NCBI GenBank assembly: GCA_938048185.1
Contig: CALIVT010000005.1
Location: forward strand, 1-64,000
Length of the DNA: 64,000 nt
Direction of reading: 5' to 3'
Origin: an uncultured Arenicella sp.
GTDB taxonomy: Bacteria > Pseudomonadota > Gammaproteobacteria > Arenicellales > Arenicellaceae
Numbering within the stretch: position 1 is the stretch's first letter; every line of letters starts with the position of its first letter. The notes beneath the pieces are model-generated. The model did no database searches. It was not told where the DNA came from and worked only from the letters and a program-made list of their open reading frames with translations. The translations under genes and the position numbers were made by a program. Of the stretch, positions 18,900 to 29,587 are shown piece by piece.

Positions 18900-20135
18900 A
18901 TGAGCAAAAAAGACGAAAGTAAATTGATTGTTGGTTTGGACATTGGTACCTCTAAGGTACTCGCGATTGTGGGTGAGGTAAACGCCAACGATGAAGTAGA
19001 AATTATCGGCTATGGCCATCACCCAGCTACGGGCATGCGCAAGGGCGTGGTGGCGAATATTGAAGAGACTGTGACCGCGATCCAACGCGCAGTTGAAGAA
19101 GCCGAACTAATGGCGGGCTGTCAAATTTACTCGGTGTTTGCCGGTATTGCCGGTGCCCATATTAATAGCTTCAATTCGCACGGAGTTGTCGCCGTGCGTG
19201 ACAGCGAGGTTGATGAAAATGATGTTGATCGTGTGATTGAATCGGCCAAAGCAGTCGCGATTCCGAATGATCAATCGATTCTGCATGTGTTGCCGCAAGA
19301 GTACATTATCGATGGGCAAGAAGGCATCCGCCACCCGATTGGTATGAATGGTATTCGGTTGGAAGCAAATCTGCATATGGTCACGGCGTCGGTCAGCTCT
19401 GAGAAGAACATTGAGAAATGTATCCGACGTTGTGGCTTAGAAGTTGATGACATCATTTTGGAGCAATTGGCATCTTGTGAATCGGTGCTTACCAATGACG
19501 AAAAAGAGTTGGGTGTTTGTCTGGTTGATATTGGTGGCGGTACGACTGACATTGCGGTCTATTCCGAAGGTGCTGTTCGGCATACCGCGGTGATTCCAGT
19601 CGCGGGTGATCAAATCACCAATGATATAGCTATTGCGCTGCGCACACCGACGCAATCGGCCGAAGAAATTAAAAAGCGTTATGCCTGTGCGGTACGACAA
19701 ATGGCCGCTGTGGATGAAAGTATTGAAGTACAAACGGTTGGTGATCGACCGCCTAGAAAACTATCAAAGCAAACATTAGCTGAAGTGGTTGAGCCACGTA
19801 TTGAGGAGTTGTTTGAGTTAATTCGAACGGACCTGCGGCGCAATGGTTTTGATCATTTGATCCGCTCCGGCGTGGTGCTCACCGGTGGCAGCTCGAAGAT
19901 GGAAGGCATGATCGAGTTGGCCGAAGAAATTTTTCACTTGCCAGTGCGGCTTGGCATGCCGAAATACCTCGGTGGCCTGAGCGAAGTCGTCAAGAATCCA
20001 ATTTATTCAACGGGTGTGGGCTTAGTACAGTTCGGTCACGCCAACCAAAGTGGGCCTAAACAAAAGGCCAAAACAGAATCTAGACTCAGTGCTATTTTGC
20101 AAAAAATCAAGCACTGGTTCCAAGGTAATTTTTAA
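18900..20135 (+). CDS. ftsA: Cell division protein FtsA
   Basis: Actin-like ATPase that tethers FtsZ to the inner membrane. Phosphate-1 loop IVGLDIGTSKVLAIVGE at the N-terminus, phosphate-2 loop VDIGGGTTDIAVYSEG, and adenosine-binding VLTGGSSKMEGMIELAEEIF. The C-terminal amphipathic membrane-targeting helix is visible as ILQKIKHWFQGNF. 411 residues. The ribosome binding site is weak. ftsZ follows after 36 nt. Confidence 0.97.
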   Translation: MSKKDESKLIVGLDIGTSKVLAIVGEVNANDEVEIIGYGHHPATGMRKGVVANIEETVTAIQRAVEEAELMAGCQIYSVFAGIAGAHINSFNSHGVVAVRDSEVDENDVDRVIESAKAVAIPNDQSILHVLPQEYIIDGQEGIRHPIGMNGIRLEANLHMVTASVSSEKNIEKCIRRCGLEVDDIILEQLASCESVLTNDEKELGVCLVDIGGGTTDIAVYSEGAVRHTAVIPVAGDQITNDIAIALRTPTQSAEEIKKRYACAVRQMAAVDESIEVQTVGDRPPRKLSKQTLAEVVEPRIEELFELIRTDLRRNGFDHLIRSGVVLTGGSSKMEGMIELAEEIFHLPVRLGMPKYLGGLSEVVKNPIYSTGVGLVQFGHANQSGPKQKAKTESRLSAILQKIKHWFQGNF

Positions 20136-20171
20136 TCAGATTTTTGATTTTTATTTAAACGGGAGAAACTT

Positions 20172-21401
20172 ATGTTCGAATTATTAGACACGATTGACCA
20201 GCAAGCGGTCATTAAGGTCGTTGGTGTTGGCGGCGGTGGTGGTAACGCCGTGAACTACATGCAGCTATCAAACATCGAAGGTGTTGAATTTATTAACGCC
20301 AATACCGATGTTCAGGCCTTACAAACTTCAGATTGCAGCACAATTTTGCAACTTGGTGGCAACTTAACCAAAGGTCTTGGCGCCGGTGCGGATCCAGATA
20401 TTGGTCGCCAAGCGGCAATTGAGGACCGAGAGCGCATTGCCGAATCACTCGCGGGCAGCGACATGGTGTTTATTACCGCCGGCATGGGTGGCGGAACTGG
20501 GACTGGCGCCGCGCCGGTAATTGCAGAAATTGCGCGTGATATTGGCGCGTTGACGGTTGCGGTCGTCACTCGCCCATTTAGCTTTGAAGGCGCACGCCGC
20601 GCTAAGTTGGCAGATCAGGGCTTAAAGTTACTCAAAGAATCGGTTGATTCATTGATCACCATTCCCAATGAAAAATTGCTTGAAGTAATGGGCAAAGAGG
20701 CTTCCTTGCAAGACGCCTTTGCGATGGCAAACGATGTGCTGCGTAATGCTGTGCAGGGCATTTCCGAGTTGATCACCAGCCCCGGTCTAATCAACGTGGA
20801 TTTCGCTGACGTTAAAACGGTCATGTCTGAAATGGGCCAAGCGATGATGGGAGCAGCTTCCGCAAATGGCGTTAATCGCGCTTCTGAAGCGGCGCGTAAC
20901 GCATTGAGTAGTCCTCTACTTGAAGACACCAATATTCGGGGTGCTAAGGGCATCTTGGTTAATGTTACCGCAGGCCCTGACTTATCGATTGGTGAGTTTG
21001 GTGAAGTCGGCGGTATGATTCGCGATATGGCATCCGATGACGCTACGGTGGTAATCGGCACGTCGATTGACCCTGAAATGAAAGACGAATTGCGAGTGAC
21101 AATGGTCGCAACCGGCATCATGGATGGTTCCGATCAACTGGCGAAGCCCAAAATGGAAATCGTCCAACCTGTCGGTATGGCGGTTGGCGGAGACCTCGAT
21201 CGCAACGCTATGCCACACGAACAAGCCCCTGGGTACAATTCGCGCGGTGGCAACTTCGATTCAATGGCCGATGTTGAAGTGTCTGAGCCATCGTTGATCA
21301 GCGGCACGCGTGGACGTGATTCGTCAGAGCTGCCGCTATTCGATACTGAAGGTAAAAAAGGTCTAGATATTCCGACCTTTTTGCGCCGTCAAGCTGACTA
21401 A
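20172..21401 (+). CDS. ftsZ: Cell division GTPase FtsZ
   Basis: Tubulin homologue forming the Z ring. Tubulin signature GGGTGTGAAP at about 106-115, N-terminal VGVGGGGGNAVNYM and the T7 catalytic loop NVDFADVKTVM. After a variable linker rich in charged and polar residues comes the C-terminal conserved peptide DIPTFLRRQAD, which in known FtsZ binds FtsA and ZipA. GGGAG precedes the ATG by 7 nt. It ends the tightly packed part of the cluster. Confidence 0.98.
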   Translation: MFELLDTIDQQAVIKVVGVGGGGGNAVNYMQLSNIEGVEFINANTDVQALQTSDCSTILQLGGNLTKGLGAGADPDIGRQAAIEDRERIAESLAGSDMVFITAGMGGGTGTGAAPVIAEIARDIGALTVAVVTRPFSFEGARRAKLADQGLKLLKESVDSLITIPNEKLLEVMGKEASLQDAFAMANDVLRNAVQGISELITSPGLINVDFADVKTVMSEMGQAMMGAASANGVNRASEAARNALSSPLLEDTNIRGAKGILVNVTAGPDLSIGEFGEVGGMIRDMASDDATVVIGTSIDPEMKDELRVTMVATGIMDGSDQLAKPKMEIVQPVGMAVGGDLDRNAMPHEQAPGYNSRGGNFDSMADVEVSEPSLISGTRGRDSSELPLFDTEGKKGLDIPTFLRRQAD

Positions 21402-21818
21402 TTGTTGATTGTGAGTCAACGGTGTTAAACCGGTCAGTGAGATGCGAAGAGGCGCGCGGTACTAGTGAGTCATTTTGAGTGACGTTTTACGTATATTATG
21501 CAGTGTTAGATCAGCACCAAAACTGGTGCGCAGAACCTACACAATTCCTCCCGTTTGGTGTAGGATTTGCGGCTTAATGGTTTTGATGCTTAACATTTAA
21601 TTTGAAAATGTTGAGCAACGCTGTTTTTTCAGTGCTAAACATGTGTAAAACGCACCAAAATGACTCATTCGCGTCACTTTTCTGTCATAATCTTCGTGGT
21701 GTAAGTTTTGAACCTGCTCAGCTTTGCACGAGTAGGTGAGTTAAAAAGAGCTGAGGCAAAATTGCACGGCAAAAGTACAACGCAAAAGTGATGTCTAAAC
21801 TTTGAAGACCCAAATTCT
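21402..21818. other. Intergenic region between ftsZ and lpxC with inverted repeats
   Basis: A 417-nt stretch with no convincing ORF. It contains a 7-bp stem CCTACAC...GTGTAGG (about 21536-21563) with a 14-nt loop. It also has a 12-bp perfect inverted repeat, TGAGTCATTTTG (21466-21477) against CAAAATGACTCA (21656-21667), with about 180 nt between the arms. No T-run terminator is seen after ftsZ. CATAAT at 21686-21691 may be a -10 element for lpxC, but no good -35 matches it. Confidence 0.5.
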
Positions 21819-22727
21819 ATGATCCACCAGCGCACTCTTAAGAACGTAATACGCGCTACTGGCGTCGGCCTGCATACCGGCGAGAAGGTTTACCTGACGC
21901 TTAGGCCTGCCGCCGTTGATACCGGCATCGTATTTCGTCGCGTTGACTTAGATCCTGTAGTGGAGCTGCGCGCCGACCCTAACCAGGTGGGCGATACGCG
22001 ATTATCCACCGCCTTAAAAGAAGGCGACGTTTCTGTTTCTACTATCGAACACCTAATGGCGGCTTTAGCTGGCTTAGGCATAGATAATGTTTACGTCGAA
22101 ATTACGTCACCCGAAGTGCCAATTATGGACGGCAGTGCCGCACCATTCGTTTTTCTGGTGCAATCGGCTGGTGTTATTGAGCAAACCGCACCCAAAAAGT
22201 TCATTCGCGTTAAAAAAACAATCAAAATCGAAGACGGCGACAAGTGGGCCAAGTTTGAGCCATTTGAAGGCTTCAAGGTTTCCTTCTCAATCGACTTTGA
22301 TCACCCTATATTTGCTAAATCGCCGCAAAGTGCCACTGTTGATTTTTCTACAACCTCTTTTGTGAAAGAGGTCAGTCGTGCACGTACCTTCGGCTTCATG
22401 CACGAAGTTGAGGCGCTACGAGAAGCTGGCCTAGCGTTGGGCGGCAGCCACGACAACGCGATTGTCATGGATTCGTTTACTATTCTGAACGACGATGGCT
22501 TGCGCTATGAAGACGAATTTGTAAAACATAAAATTCTTGATGCCATTGGTGACTTATATTTGTTAGGTCATCAATTGATCGGTGCGTTTAGCGCCTATAA
22601 ATCCGGGCATGCCCTAAATAATAGATTACTAAGGGCGTTGATCGCTCAACCTGATGCGTGGGAGCTGGTTACTTATGGCGACCCTGCCGAAGCGCCAATT
22701 GCCTTTATGCATTTAGCTAACGCTTAG
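21819..22727 (+). CDS. lpxC: UDP-3-O-acyl-N-acetylglucosamine deacetylase LpxC
   Basis: Committed zinc-dependent step of lipid A synthesis. Family start [21 protein letters not shown], zinc ligand histidine in [31 protein letters not shown], and the second zinc cluster [15 protein letters not shown]. 302 residues. It closes the dcw cluster, as in many Gammaproteobacteria, but probably has its own transcription because of the long gap after ftsZ. Confidence 0.97.
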   Translation: MIHQRTLKNVIRATGVGLHTGEKVYLTLRPAAVDTGIVFRRVDLDPVVELRADPNQVGDTRLSTALKEGDVSVSTIEHLMAALAGLGIDNVYVEITSPEVPIMDGSAAPFVFLVQSAGVIEQTAPKKFIRVKKTIKIEDGDKWAKFEPFEGFKVSFSIDFDHPIFAKSPQSATVDFSTTSFVKEVSRARTFGFMHEVEALREAGLALGGSHDNAIVMDSFTILNDDGLRYEDEFVKHKILDAIGDLYLLGHQLIGAFSAYKSGHALNNRLLRALIAQPDAWELVTYGDPAEAPIAFMHLANA

Positions 22728-22765
22728 TCGTCTTTTTATTTGGTTTGTCAGTTCGTTCTGTGACC

Positions 22766-23428
22766 CTACTCAGAAGACGACCTTAGGGTGTGTGCTAGAC
22801 GCTTTAGAGACGCGGCTAATTGTTCATTATCGATGAGCGACTGAGTTGCTTCTATTGATTTTATCGCTGAAGAAGGCGGCGCGATGCGTTGTGTTTTAGC
22901 GTCTGATACGGTGGATTTTTGGTCGGTGTCTGAATTTCGGCTCGGTTTGCTGGTGGTTTGCGCAAGCTCCATTTGCACATGAATTTGCTTGATATGATCT
23001 AAGCCAGCGTCGTGAAACGCCTTAAGTAGGCTCGATAGTTGATGTTTGATCAACGACGCGACTGCCGCATTATTACAGGCGATATTTAGGCTGCCTTGGC
23101 GAAGACTTGTAGGTGACGCATGTTGATCAAGCTTTAATGCTAGACTCACACGCGCTTTATGCTGGTGTTCACACCAAGTGAGCCATATTGGTGTAAGACT
23201 CTGGGTTGAGTTTTGAGTTTCGGTAAGTGCTCGAAGCAACGGTAAACGCTGTAAAATTGATGACATGTTCTGACGACTGTTTGCACTGTTTGGCGTTTTC
23301 AGTCGCAGAGAATTGGGCAATGCAGGTGTCTGTGTGGCGTTTTCCACGCCATTGTTGGTGACGCCTTTTTTATTTGTGTTAGTTTTATTTGTGTTAATTG
23401 CCGCAGGTGGGTTTTCAGGATCGGTCAT
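22766..23428 (-). CDS. DUF721/DciA-like protein
   Basis: The region from about residue 70 (RLPLLRALTETQNSTQSLTP) through LRQGSLNIACNNAAVASLIK and HQLSSLLKAFHDAG fits the DUF721 family. That family includes DciA, a loader or partner of the replicative helicase DnaB in bacteria lacking DnaC. The N-terminal ~55 residues are Asn/Thr-rich and of low complexity (NTNKTNTNKKGVTNNGVEN). A C-terminal polar tail is also variable. A location beside lpxC, an M23 peptidase and secA is typical for this family in Gammaproteobacteria. It is transcribed toward lpxC and divergently from the peptidase gene. Confidence 0.75.
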   Translation of the reverse strand: MTDPENPPAAINTNKTNTNKKGVTNNGVENATQTPALPNSLRLKTPNSANSRQNMSSILQRLPLLRALTETQNSTQSLTPIWLTWCEHQHKARVSLALKLDQHASPTSLRQGSLNIACNNAAVASLIKHQLSSLLKAFHDAGLDHIKQIHVQMELAQTTSKPSRNSDTDQKSTVSDAKTQRIAPPSSAIKSIEATQSLIDNEQLAASLKRLAHTLRSSSE

Positions 23429-23488
23429 GGCGCGAAATATAGCATTAGGTTAACTAGAAAAGAAAAATTAAATATAGTTGGGTTTATT

Positions 23489-24424
23489 TTGAAAGTAATT
23501 CTATTAAAAGATACCGCCGCGAAAAATGCCGCTGTATGTGTTTCTGGACACAAACTTCTGTTAAGTGGGGTTGGTATCCTCGTCTGTCTGCCGATTGCCC
23601 TGGCCTTAGCAACTTATTGGGTTGTGTCGGCGATAGATCGTTCGTTAAACCCGTTTACTGACCCTGAGTACCGAATCGCGGTTGAAGCGCGCGTAAATGA
23701 ACAACAGCAGGAAATGCAAAAGACCCGCGGCTATGTACGCCAACATATGGATGTTCTTGGCCGTCGTATTGGCAGTCTGCAAGCCCAAGTCTCACGTATT
23801 AACGCGGTAGAGATGCGTATCGCCGAGGTGTCGGGCATTAACCTGTCGGACTTTCAATTTGAGCAAGACCCACCGGTTGGGGGGTCGAAACCCTCAGATA
23901 CGGTAGATTCTGAGCAAGTAGATATTGAAAACGCGATTGTCGCGATAGAGAAAGAACTGGCGTTACGTGAATCTGAAATTGCAGCGGTCGATTTCTTGTT
24001 GTCTCGTAGTAGCCTCGAATCTCAACAAACGCCTGCTGGTTGGCCTGTGAAAGGTGGTTGGGTTTCGTCTAATTTTGGCTCTCGTATGCACCCCATTTCA
24101 GGTAAAAAGCAATTTCATCGTGGTGTGGATATTCCCGGTAAGGTTGGCGCTAGTGTGCTGGCAGTTGCTGATGGCGTCGTTACCAAGTCAGCCAAGAACG
24201 GTGGCTTTGGTTGGATGATTGAAATAGACCACGGCGACAGTTACACCACCCTTTATAGCCATAATCGTAAGAATCTGGTTAAAGAGGGCGAGACCGTGGT
24301 TAAAGGTCAAGCGATCGCCGAGGTTGGTTCAACCGGCCGTTCTACTGGCCCGCATGTGCATTTTGAAGTAGCAAAAAACAAAACCAGTATTAACCCGGTT
24401 CGTTACCTCTACCGTAAAGAATGA
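23489..24424 (+). CDS. M23 family (LytM-type) metallopeptidase
   Basis: Periplasmic membrane-anchored LytM protein. One N-terminal membrane helix (about residues 24-48), a periplasmic helical/coiled region with QQEMQKTRGYVRQHMD, then a LytM domain. Zinc-binding motifs are intact: HRGVDIPGKVG and the HVHFEV near the C-terminus, with GWVSSNFGSRMHPISGKK before them. It probably cleaves peptidoglycan cross-links or activates amidases. Start is TTG 23489, giving MKVILLKD, like homologues found upstream of secA. An intrinsic terminator follows. Confidence 0.9.
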   Translation: MKVILLKDTAAKNAAVCVSGHKLLLSGVGILVCLPIALALATYWVVSAIDRSLNPFTDPEYRIAVEARVNEQQQEMQKTRGYVRQHMDVLGRRIGSLQAQVSRINAVEMRIAEVSGINLSDFQFEQDPPVGGSKPSDTVDSEQVDIENAIVAIEKELALRESEIAAVDFLLSRSSLESQQTPAGWPVKGGWVSSNFGSRMHPISGKKQFHRGVDIPGKVGASVLAVADGVVTKSAKNGGFGWMIEIDHGDSYTTLYSHNRKNLVKEGETVVKGQAIAEVGSTGRSTGPHVHFEVAKNKTSINPVRYLYRKE

Positions 24425-24451
24425 CGAGCGCGCGTTTTTATTGATGAAATA

Positions 24452-24475
24452 AAAGGGCGCTTGCGCCCTTTTTTT
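24452..24475 (+). terminator. Intrinsic terminator after the M23 peptidase gene
   Basis: GGGCGC-TT-GCGCCC stem flanked by A and T runs, ending in seven T. The symmetric A/T flanks mean it could act in both directions. Confidence 0.9.
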
Positions 24476-24654
24476 GTGCCCGAACGATCACCGGCTTCTA
24501 GCTCAAGTTTTCTAAGTAAAGTGCTACTTGGAATTTAACCTTAAAGCCTTATACTTGAATGATATTTGCTAGAAATCATGTCTTACTATTTAGTATCTAA
24601 CCCCTGACGTCGTTGGTCTTATACCAGCGGTGAAAATAATAATTAGGTTTCCCA

Positions 24655-27333
24655 GTGTTAAAGAAAATTTTTGGTAGTCGAAACGACCGCCTAGTTCGAC
24701 AGATGTCGAAACGCGTTAAGAAAATCAATGCCTTAGAAGAGTCATTCAAGAGTCTTAGCGACGATGAGCTACAAGGAAAAACGGCAGAATTTCGCGGCCG
24801 CTTAGAGCAGGGCGAAACCTTAGATGATTTACTGAACGAGGCCTTCGCTGCGGTTCGAGAGGGTTCAATACGAACCTTAGGCATGCGTCATTATGATGTT
24901 CAGCTTATCGGTGGCATGGTCTTGCACAATGGGCAGATCGCCGAGATGAAAACCGGTGAGGGTAAAACCTTAATGGCAACCCTGGCTGCCTATCTCAATG
25001 CCTTGGCTGGCAGCGTGCATGTGGTGACAGTGAATGACTATTTAGCATCGCGCGATGCCGCCTGGATGGCTAAGGTCTATAACTTTATGGGCTTGACGGT
25101 TGGTGTTATTCGGTCTGGTCAAGCGCAGGATGAAAAGCTGGCTGCGTACAATAACGATATTGTCTACGGTACCAATAACGAGTTCGGCTTTGATTATCTG
25201 CGTGACAACATGGCGTTCTCGAACGATCAAAAGGCTCAGCGTGATTTAAGTTTTGCGATTGTCGATGAGGTTGATTCGATTTTAATTGACGAAGCGCGCA
25301 CGCCTTTGATTATCTCCGGTCCGGCCGACACGGCCGCTGAGGTATACAGCAAAATCGACGTGATTGTGCCGCAATTGGTGCGCCAAGAAGAGGAAGATGG
25401 CGATGGGGATTACACCGTTGATGAGAAGTCTAAACAAGCATACTTAACCGAAGCCGGTCATGTGAAAGCTGAAAAACTGATGGTTAGCATCGGTTTATTA
25501 TCTGAAGATGCAAGCCTCTACGATGTGGGTAGCATCACACTATTACATCATTTGTACGCTGCAATTCGCGCTCACACTTTGTTTAATCGAGACGTCGATT
25601 ATGTGGTGCAAGACAACGAAATTGTTATTGTTGACGAATTTACTGGTCGTATGATGTCGGGTCGCCGCTGGTCTGATGGTTTACATCAAGCAATTGAAGC
25701 GAAGGAAAAAGTCGCAATTCAACGTGAAAACCAAACTCTGGCATCAATTACTTTTCAAAATTATTTTCGTTTGTACGGCAAGCTGTCGGGCATGACCGGT
25801 ACTGCAGACACCGAAGCGGTCGAGTTTATGGAAATCTACAGCTTAGAAGTTGTGGTGATTCCTACCAATACGACGATGACTCGTATAGACCAAGCGGATG
25901 TGATTTTTAGGACACAACAGGAAAAATTTAACGCCATTGTTGAAGATGTGCGCGAGCGCCACGCCGACGGTCAGCCCGTATTGTTGGGTACCGCCTCGAT
26001 TGAGGTTTCGGAACTGCTTTCAAATGAGTTTAAAAAGCACAAACTTAAGCATGAAGTTCTCAATGCCAAACAGCATGACCGCGAAGCCTTGGTGATTGCT
26101 AAAGCCGGTTGCCCCGGCTCGGTAACCATTGCGACTAATATGGCTGGCCGTGGCACTGATATTGTCTTGGGTGGCAACTTAGAAATGCGTCTAGCTGACG
26201 CTTCGAGTGATACTGAGAAAGAAAAAATAACCGAGCAGTGGAAGGCCGAGCATCAAGCTGTGTTAGATAAGGGTGGCTTGTATGTGATCGGTACCGAGCG
26301 ACACGAGTCGCGCCGTATTGATAATCAGTTGCGCGGGCGCTCTGGTCGTCAGGGTGACCCGGGCGAAACGCGCTTTTTTCTATCGATGGATGATTCGCTA
26401 ATGCGTATATTTGGTAGTGAGCGTATTTCGAATATGATGCAACGAGTTGGCATGGAAGAAGGCGAAGCAATTGAAAGCCGTCTAGTGTCGAGAGTGATTG
26501 AAAATGCCCAGCGCAAAGTAGAAGGGCACAACTTTGATATTCGTAAGCAACTACTTGAATACGATGACGTTGCTAACGAGCAGCGCAAGTTAGTTTACTC
26601 CGAACGTAATGAACTCTTGTCGACCGAAGATATTTCTGAAAACATTGAGTCAATGCGCGAGGAAGTCGTGGATTCGGTAATTGATCGGACTATTCCACCG
26701 CAAAGCATGCCTGAGCAATGGGATGTCAACCAGCTGGAGGATGACCTGCGTTTGGAATTCGGCATTGATCTTCCCGTCGGCCAATGGTTGAGCGACGATA
26801 AGTCTTTGTATGAAGAGAGCTTGCGTGATCGTATCTTCGATAAGGTTGAGGAGACATACAAAGACAAAGAACAACAGTATGGCCCAGAGATAATTCGTCA
26901 CCTTGAAAAAGTAATCATGTTGCAAACATTAGACACGCAATGGAAAGAGCACTTGGCTGAGATGGATTATCTGCGCCAAGGTATTGGTTTGCGTGGTTAC
27001 GCGCAAAAAAATCCAAAACAAGAATATAAACGTGAAGCCTTTGACATGTTCACGGCCATGCTCGACCGAGTTAAAAATGAGGTTGTCACTGTATTGGCAA
27101 AAGTGCAATTACGCGAAGAGTCCGAAGTTGATGAGCTTGAAAAGCGTCAACAGGCAGCCGCGCAGACTGGTTTAGAAATGCAACATGAAGATGCCTCGGC
27201 AACTAACCCGGCACCGAACGAGGTTGACGAACATACGACCTTTATACGCCAAGCTCCTAAGGTTGGTCGTAATGAGGCATGCCCGTGTGGCTCGGGTAAA
27301 AAGTTTAAACAGTGCCACGGCAAACTGAGCTAA
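24655..27333 (+). CDS. secA: Preprotein translocase ATPase SecA
   Basis: Motor of Sec-dependent export across the inner membrane. 892 residues with GTG start at 24655 ([12 protein letters not shown], the usual family N-terminus). Walker A MKTGEGKT is at about residues 98-105, Walker B is [20 protein letters not shown], and motif VI is in [20 protein letters not shown]. The C-terminal zinc-binding, SecB-interacting tail is present as [14 protein letters not shown]. argJ begins 4 nt after the stop, so the two are probably co-transcribed. Confidence 0.98.
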   Translation: MLKKIFGSRNDRLVRQMSKRVKKINALEESFKSLSDDELQGKTAEFRGRLEQGETLDDLLNEAFAAVREGSIRTLGMRHYDVQLIGGMVLHNGQIAEMKTGEGKTLMATLAAYLNALAGSVHVVTVNDYLASRDAAWMAKVYNFMGLTVGVIRSGQAQDEKLAAYNNDIVYGTNNEFGFDYLRDNMAFSNDQKAQRDLSFAIVDEVDSILIDEARTPLIISGPADTAAEVYSKIDVIVPQLVRQEEEDGDGDYTVDEKSKQAYLTEAGHVKAEKLMVSIGLLSEDASLYDVGSITLLHHLYAAIRAHTLFNRDVDYVVQDNEIVIVDEFTGRMMSGRRWSDGLHQAIEAKEKVAIQRENQTLASITFQNYFRLYGKLSGMTGTADTEAVEFMEIYSLEVVVIPTNTTMTRIDQADVIFRTQQEKFNAIVEDVRERHADGQPVLLGTASIEVSELLSNEFKKHKLKHEVLNAKQHDREALVIAKAGCPGSVTIATNMAGRGTDIVLGGNLEMRLADASSDTEKEKITEQWKAEHQAVLDKGGLYVIGTERHESRRIDNQLRGRSGRQGDPGETRFFLSMDDSLMRIFGSERISNMMQRVGMEEGEAIESRLVSRVIENAQRKVEGHNFDIRKQLLEYDDVANEQRKLVYSERNELLSTEDISENIESMREEVVDSVIDRTIPPQSMPEQWDVNQLEDDLRLEFGIDLPVGQWLSDDKSLYEESLRDRIFDKVEETYKDKEQQYGPEIIRHLEKVIMLQTLDTQWKEHLAEMDYLRQGIGLRGYAQKNPKQEYKREAFDMFTAMLDRVKNEVVTVLAKVQLREESEVDELEKRQQAAAQTGLEMQHEDASATNPAPNEVDEHTTFIRQAPKVGRNEACPCGSGKKFKQCHGKLS

Positions 27334-27337
27334 TGCG

Positions 27338-28549
27338 ATGGCAGTCCGTTTAGCACAACCCGGAACCCTGCACCCAGTTGCCGGTGTTGAGTTAGCCACG
27401 GTTGCCGCGGGGATTCGCTATCAAGGCAGAGACGATTTATTGCTGATTAGCTTGAGCGAAGGCAGTAGCGTGTCCGCTGTCTTTACTCAAAACAAGTGCT
27501 GCGCAGCGCCAGTCACCTTAGCCAAAGATAATATGGCGGTCGCTGATACGCGCGCGCTACTGATTAACTCAGGGAATGCGAACGCAGTAACCGGCCAGAT
27601 GGGCATGAGCAATGCCAAGCAAAGCTGCGCCGACGTAGCACGCGAGCTTGGGATTGATGCCGAACAAGTGTTACCGTTTTCAACCGGCGTGATTGGCGAG
27701 CAGCTAGACATGCCTGCGATGCAAACCGGTATTGGCGCGCTGAGCAGTAAGCTATCGGGCGATAATTGGTTAGCGGCGGCTGAAACGATTATGACGACGG
27801 ATACGGTCGCCAAGGCAGTATCAAGGCAGGTTAGGCTAGGCGGTGACACGATAACGATCACCGGCATAACCAAGGGTTCCGGCATGATTTGCCCGAATAT
27901 GGCGACCATGTTGGCCTATGTCGCCACGGACGCCAATATCGAGGTCAGTTATTTAGATCGGCTGTTAACGCGCGGCACCGCAGCAAGCTTTAACCGAATT
28001 ACCGTGGATAGCGACACCTCAACTAACGACGCCTTAGTGTTAATGGCGACCGGCCACGCACAAGACAAGCCCGTAAAGGGCGAGCTGCTCGACGCATTCT
28101 ACGTTGAGTTAGAGGCGGTGTTAATTGATCTGGCTACGGCTATTATTCGTGATAGCGAAGGTGCTACAAAGTTTGTTAAAGTGGCTGTTAGGGGCGGAGC
28201 ATCAGAAGCGGATTGTTCGGCAATTGCGTATTCGATTGCGCACTCACCATTGGTTAAAACAGCGTTGTTCGCAAGCGACCCAAATTGGGGGCGTATTTTA
28301 ATGGCGTTAGGCAAGGCACCTGCCGAGTCACTCGACATGAGCGTAGTCGATATTACGATCGGTGACGTATCTCTTATCGAGAAAGGTGAGCCAGCGGCGG
28401 GCTATACCGAGGCGCAAGGTAAAGCTGTTTTTTCTGAACAAGAGATAACGATTTCTATCGACTTAAATAGTGGCGACCAGTCTTATCATGTTTGGACCTC
28501 CGATTTATCGCACGACTACGTGAGTATAAACGCCGATTACCGAAGCTAA
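27338..28549 (+). CDS. argJ: Bifunctional glutamate N-acetyltransferase / amino-acid acetyltransferase
   Basis: Recycles the acetyl group in arginine synthesis by moving it from N-acetylornithine to glutamate. The family self-cleaves between Ala and Thr; the site is visible as CPNMATMLAYVATDA, the nucleophile being the Thr of ATM. Other signatures are KGSGMI and SDPNWGRILMALGKA. 403 residues. Whether it has both activities or only the ornithine-dependent one cannot be seen. Tightly spaced after secA and 1 nt before mutT. Confidence 0.95.
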   Translation: MAVRLAQPGTLHPVAGVELATVAAGIRYQGRDDLLLISLSEGSSVSAVFTQNKCCAAPVTLAKDNMAVADTRALLINSGNANAVTGQMGMSNAKQSCADVARELGIDAEQVLPFSTGVIGEQLDMPAMQTGIGALSSKLSGDNWLAAAETIMTTDTVAKAVSRQVRLGGDTITITGITKGSGMICPNMATMLAYVATDANIEVSYLDRLLTRGTAASFNRITVDSDTSTNDALVLMATGHAQDKPVKGELLDAFYVELEAVLIDLATAIIRDSEGATKFVKVAVRGGASEADCSAIAYSIAHSPLVKTALFASDPNWGRILMALGKAPAESLDMSVVDITIGDVSLIEKGEPAAGYTEAQGKAVFSEQEITISIDLNSGDQSYHVWTSDLSHDYVSINADYRS

Positions 28550-28550
28550 C

Positions 28551-28940
28551 ATGAAGCGCATCGAAGTAGCGGTAGGCGTGGTGTTTAACCAGCAAGGGCA
28601 AGTCTTAGTTGGGCAGCGCGTGGTTAAGGATTTATATTTTGAGAAGTGGGAATTCCCAGGCGGCAAGCTAGAGCAGGGCGAGACGCCAGGCGTGGCTTTA
28701 GCGCGTGAATTTCTCGAGGAGACTGGTTTAAAGCTTGGGCCGAGCACGCCGCTGATGCTAGTCGAGCACGACTACCCTGACCGTCACGTGCGCTTACACG
28801 TGCACACTATTCGAACATTTGAAGGTGAGGTTCAGCCGTTAGAAGGGCAGGCCCTAAAATGGGTGAAGCTCACAGATTTAAACGACTTAGATTTCCTTCA
28901 AGGCAATCAACGTATTCTGGATCGACTGCTCGAACTCTAG
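28551..28940 (+). CDS. mutT: Nudix hydrolase, 8-oxo-dGTP diphosphatase MutT type
   Basis: Removes oxidised nucleotides from the dNTP pool. The 129-residue protein begins RIEVAVGVVFNQQGQVLVGQR and contains the complete Nudix box GGKLEQGETPGVALAREFLE followed by ETGL. The box keeps the REFLEE metal-binding glutamates. It lies directly behind argJ and secA; the secA-mutT link is common in Gammaproteobacteria. It ends convergently with coaE. Confidence 0.92.
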   Translation: MKRIEVAVGVVFNQQGQVLVGQRVVKDLYFEKWEFPGGKLEQGETPGVALAREFLEETGLKLGPSTPLMLVEHDYPDRHVRLHVHTIRTFEGEVQPLEGQALKWVKLTDLNDLDFLQGNQRILDRLLEL

Positions 28941-28978
28941 TTTTTCGTTTTGATGTGGGTGATCTGCGCCCAATGCGC

Positions 28979-29587
28979 CTATTGTGCCAGCTCTAGGTAT
29001 TTCTGATGTAGCTGTTTTACTGCTCGTTGAGCATCCTCTATCGTGCCATCATTTGCGATCACATCATCGGCAAACTCATTGCGTTTATTGTCGCTCAGTT
29101 GGGTTGCCATAATGCGTTCGATTTCATCTCGCGTTAAACCGCTGCGTTTTTGCACACGTGTAATCTTAGTGTCGCGCTTAGCGGTCACTACTAATATGCG
29201 TTGCATCAGCGCTGAAAAAGGTGAGTTATCGCTCAGTAATGGGACAACAACAACGCAATAAGGGTACGTAACCTCGGATATTTGACGAAAGGTTTCTTGT
29301 CGAATAGCAGGGTGGGTAATGTTATCCAGCGTGGCCTTATTTTCTTGGCTTGAGAACGCAATTGTACGCAATTCTGCGCGATCTAAATGGCCGTCGCTTA
29401 ATAGTATTTTTTCGCCAAAAGCAGCGGTTAGCTCTTTTAAAGCCGCTTGACCTGGATCTACAATTTGCCGAGCAATTACATCGGTATCAATAACGGGTAC
29501 GCCAAGTTCCGCAAAATGATCGGACGCAACAGTTTTCCCGCTACCGATTCCACCCGTCAGGCCGACAACATAGGTGGTCGCTGTCAA
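28979..29587 (-). CDS. coaE: Dephospho-CoA kinase
   Basis: Last step of coenzyme A synthesis. P-loop VGLTGGIGSGKTVASDHF at the N-terminus, GVPVIDTDVIARQIVDPG for substrate binding, and the lid region with TRVQKRSGLTRDEIERIMATQ. 202 residues. The start codon is TTG, overlapping the TGA of pilD. The pilB-pilC-pilD-coaE order is classical for Gammaproteobacteria. Confidence 0.96.
   Translation of the reverse strand: MTATTYVVGLTGGIGSGKTVASDHFAELGVPVIDTDVIARQIVDPGQAALKELTAAFGEKILLSDGHLDRAELRTIAFSSQENKATLDNITHPAIRQETFRQISEVTYPYCVVVVPLLSDNSPFSALMQRILVVTAKRDTKITRVQKRSGLTRDEIERIMATQLSDNKRNEFADDVIANDGTIEDAQRAVKQLHQKYLELAQ

Noticed and set aside
20615-21121. 168-residue minus-strand ORF opposite ftsZ
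   Set aside because: Shadow of highly conserved FtsZ codons, no recognisable domain or ribosome binding site.
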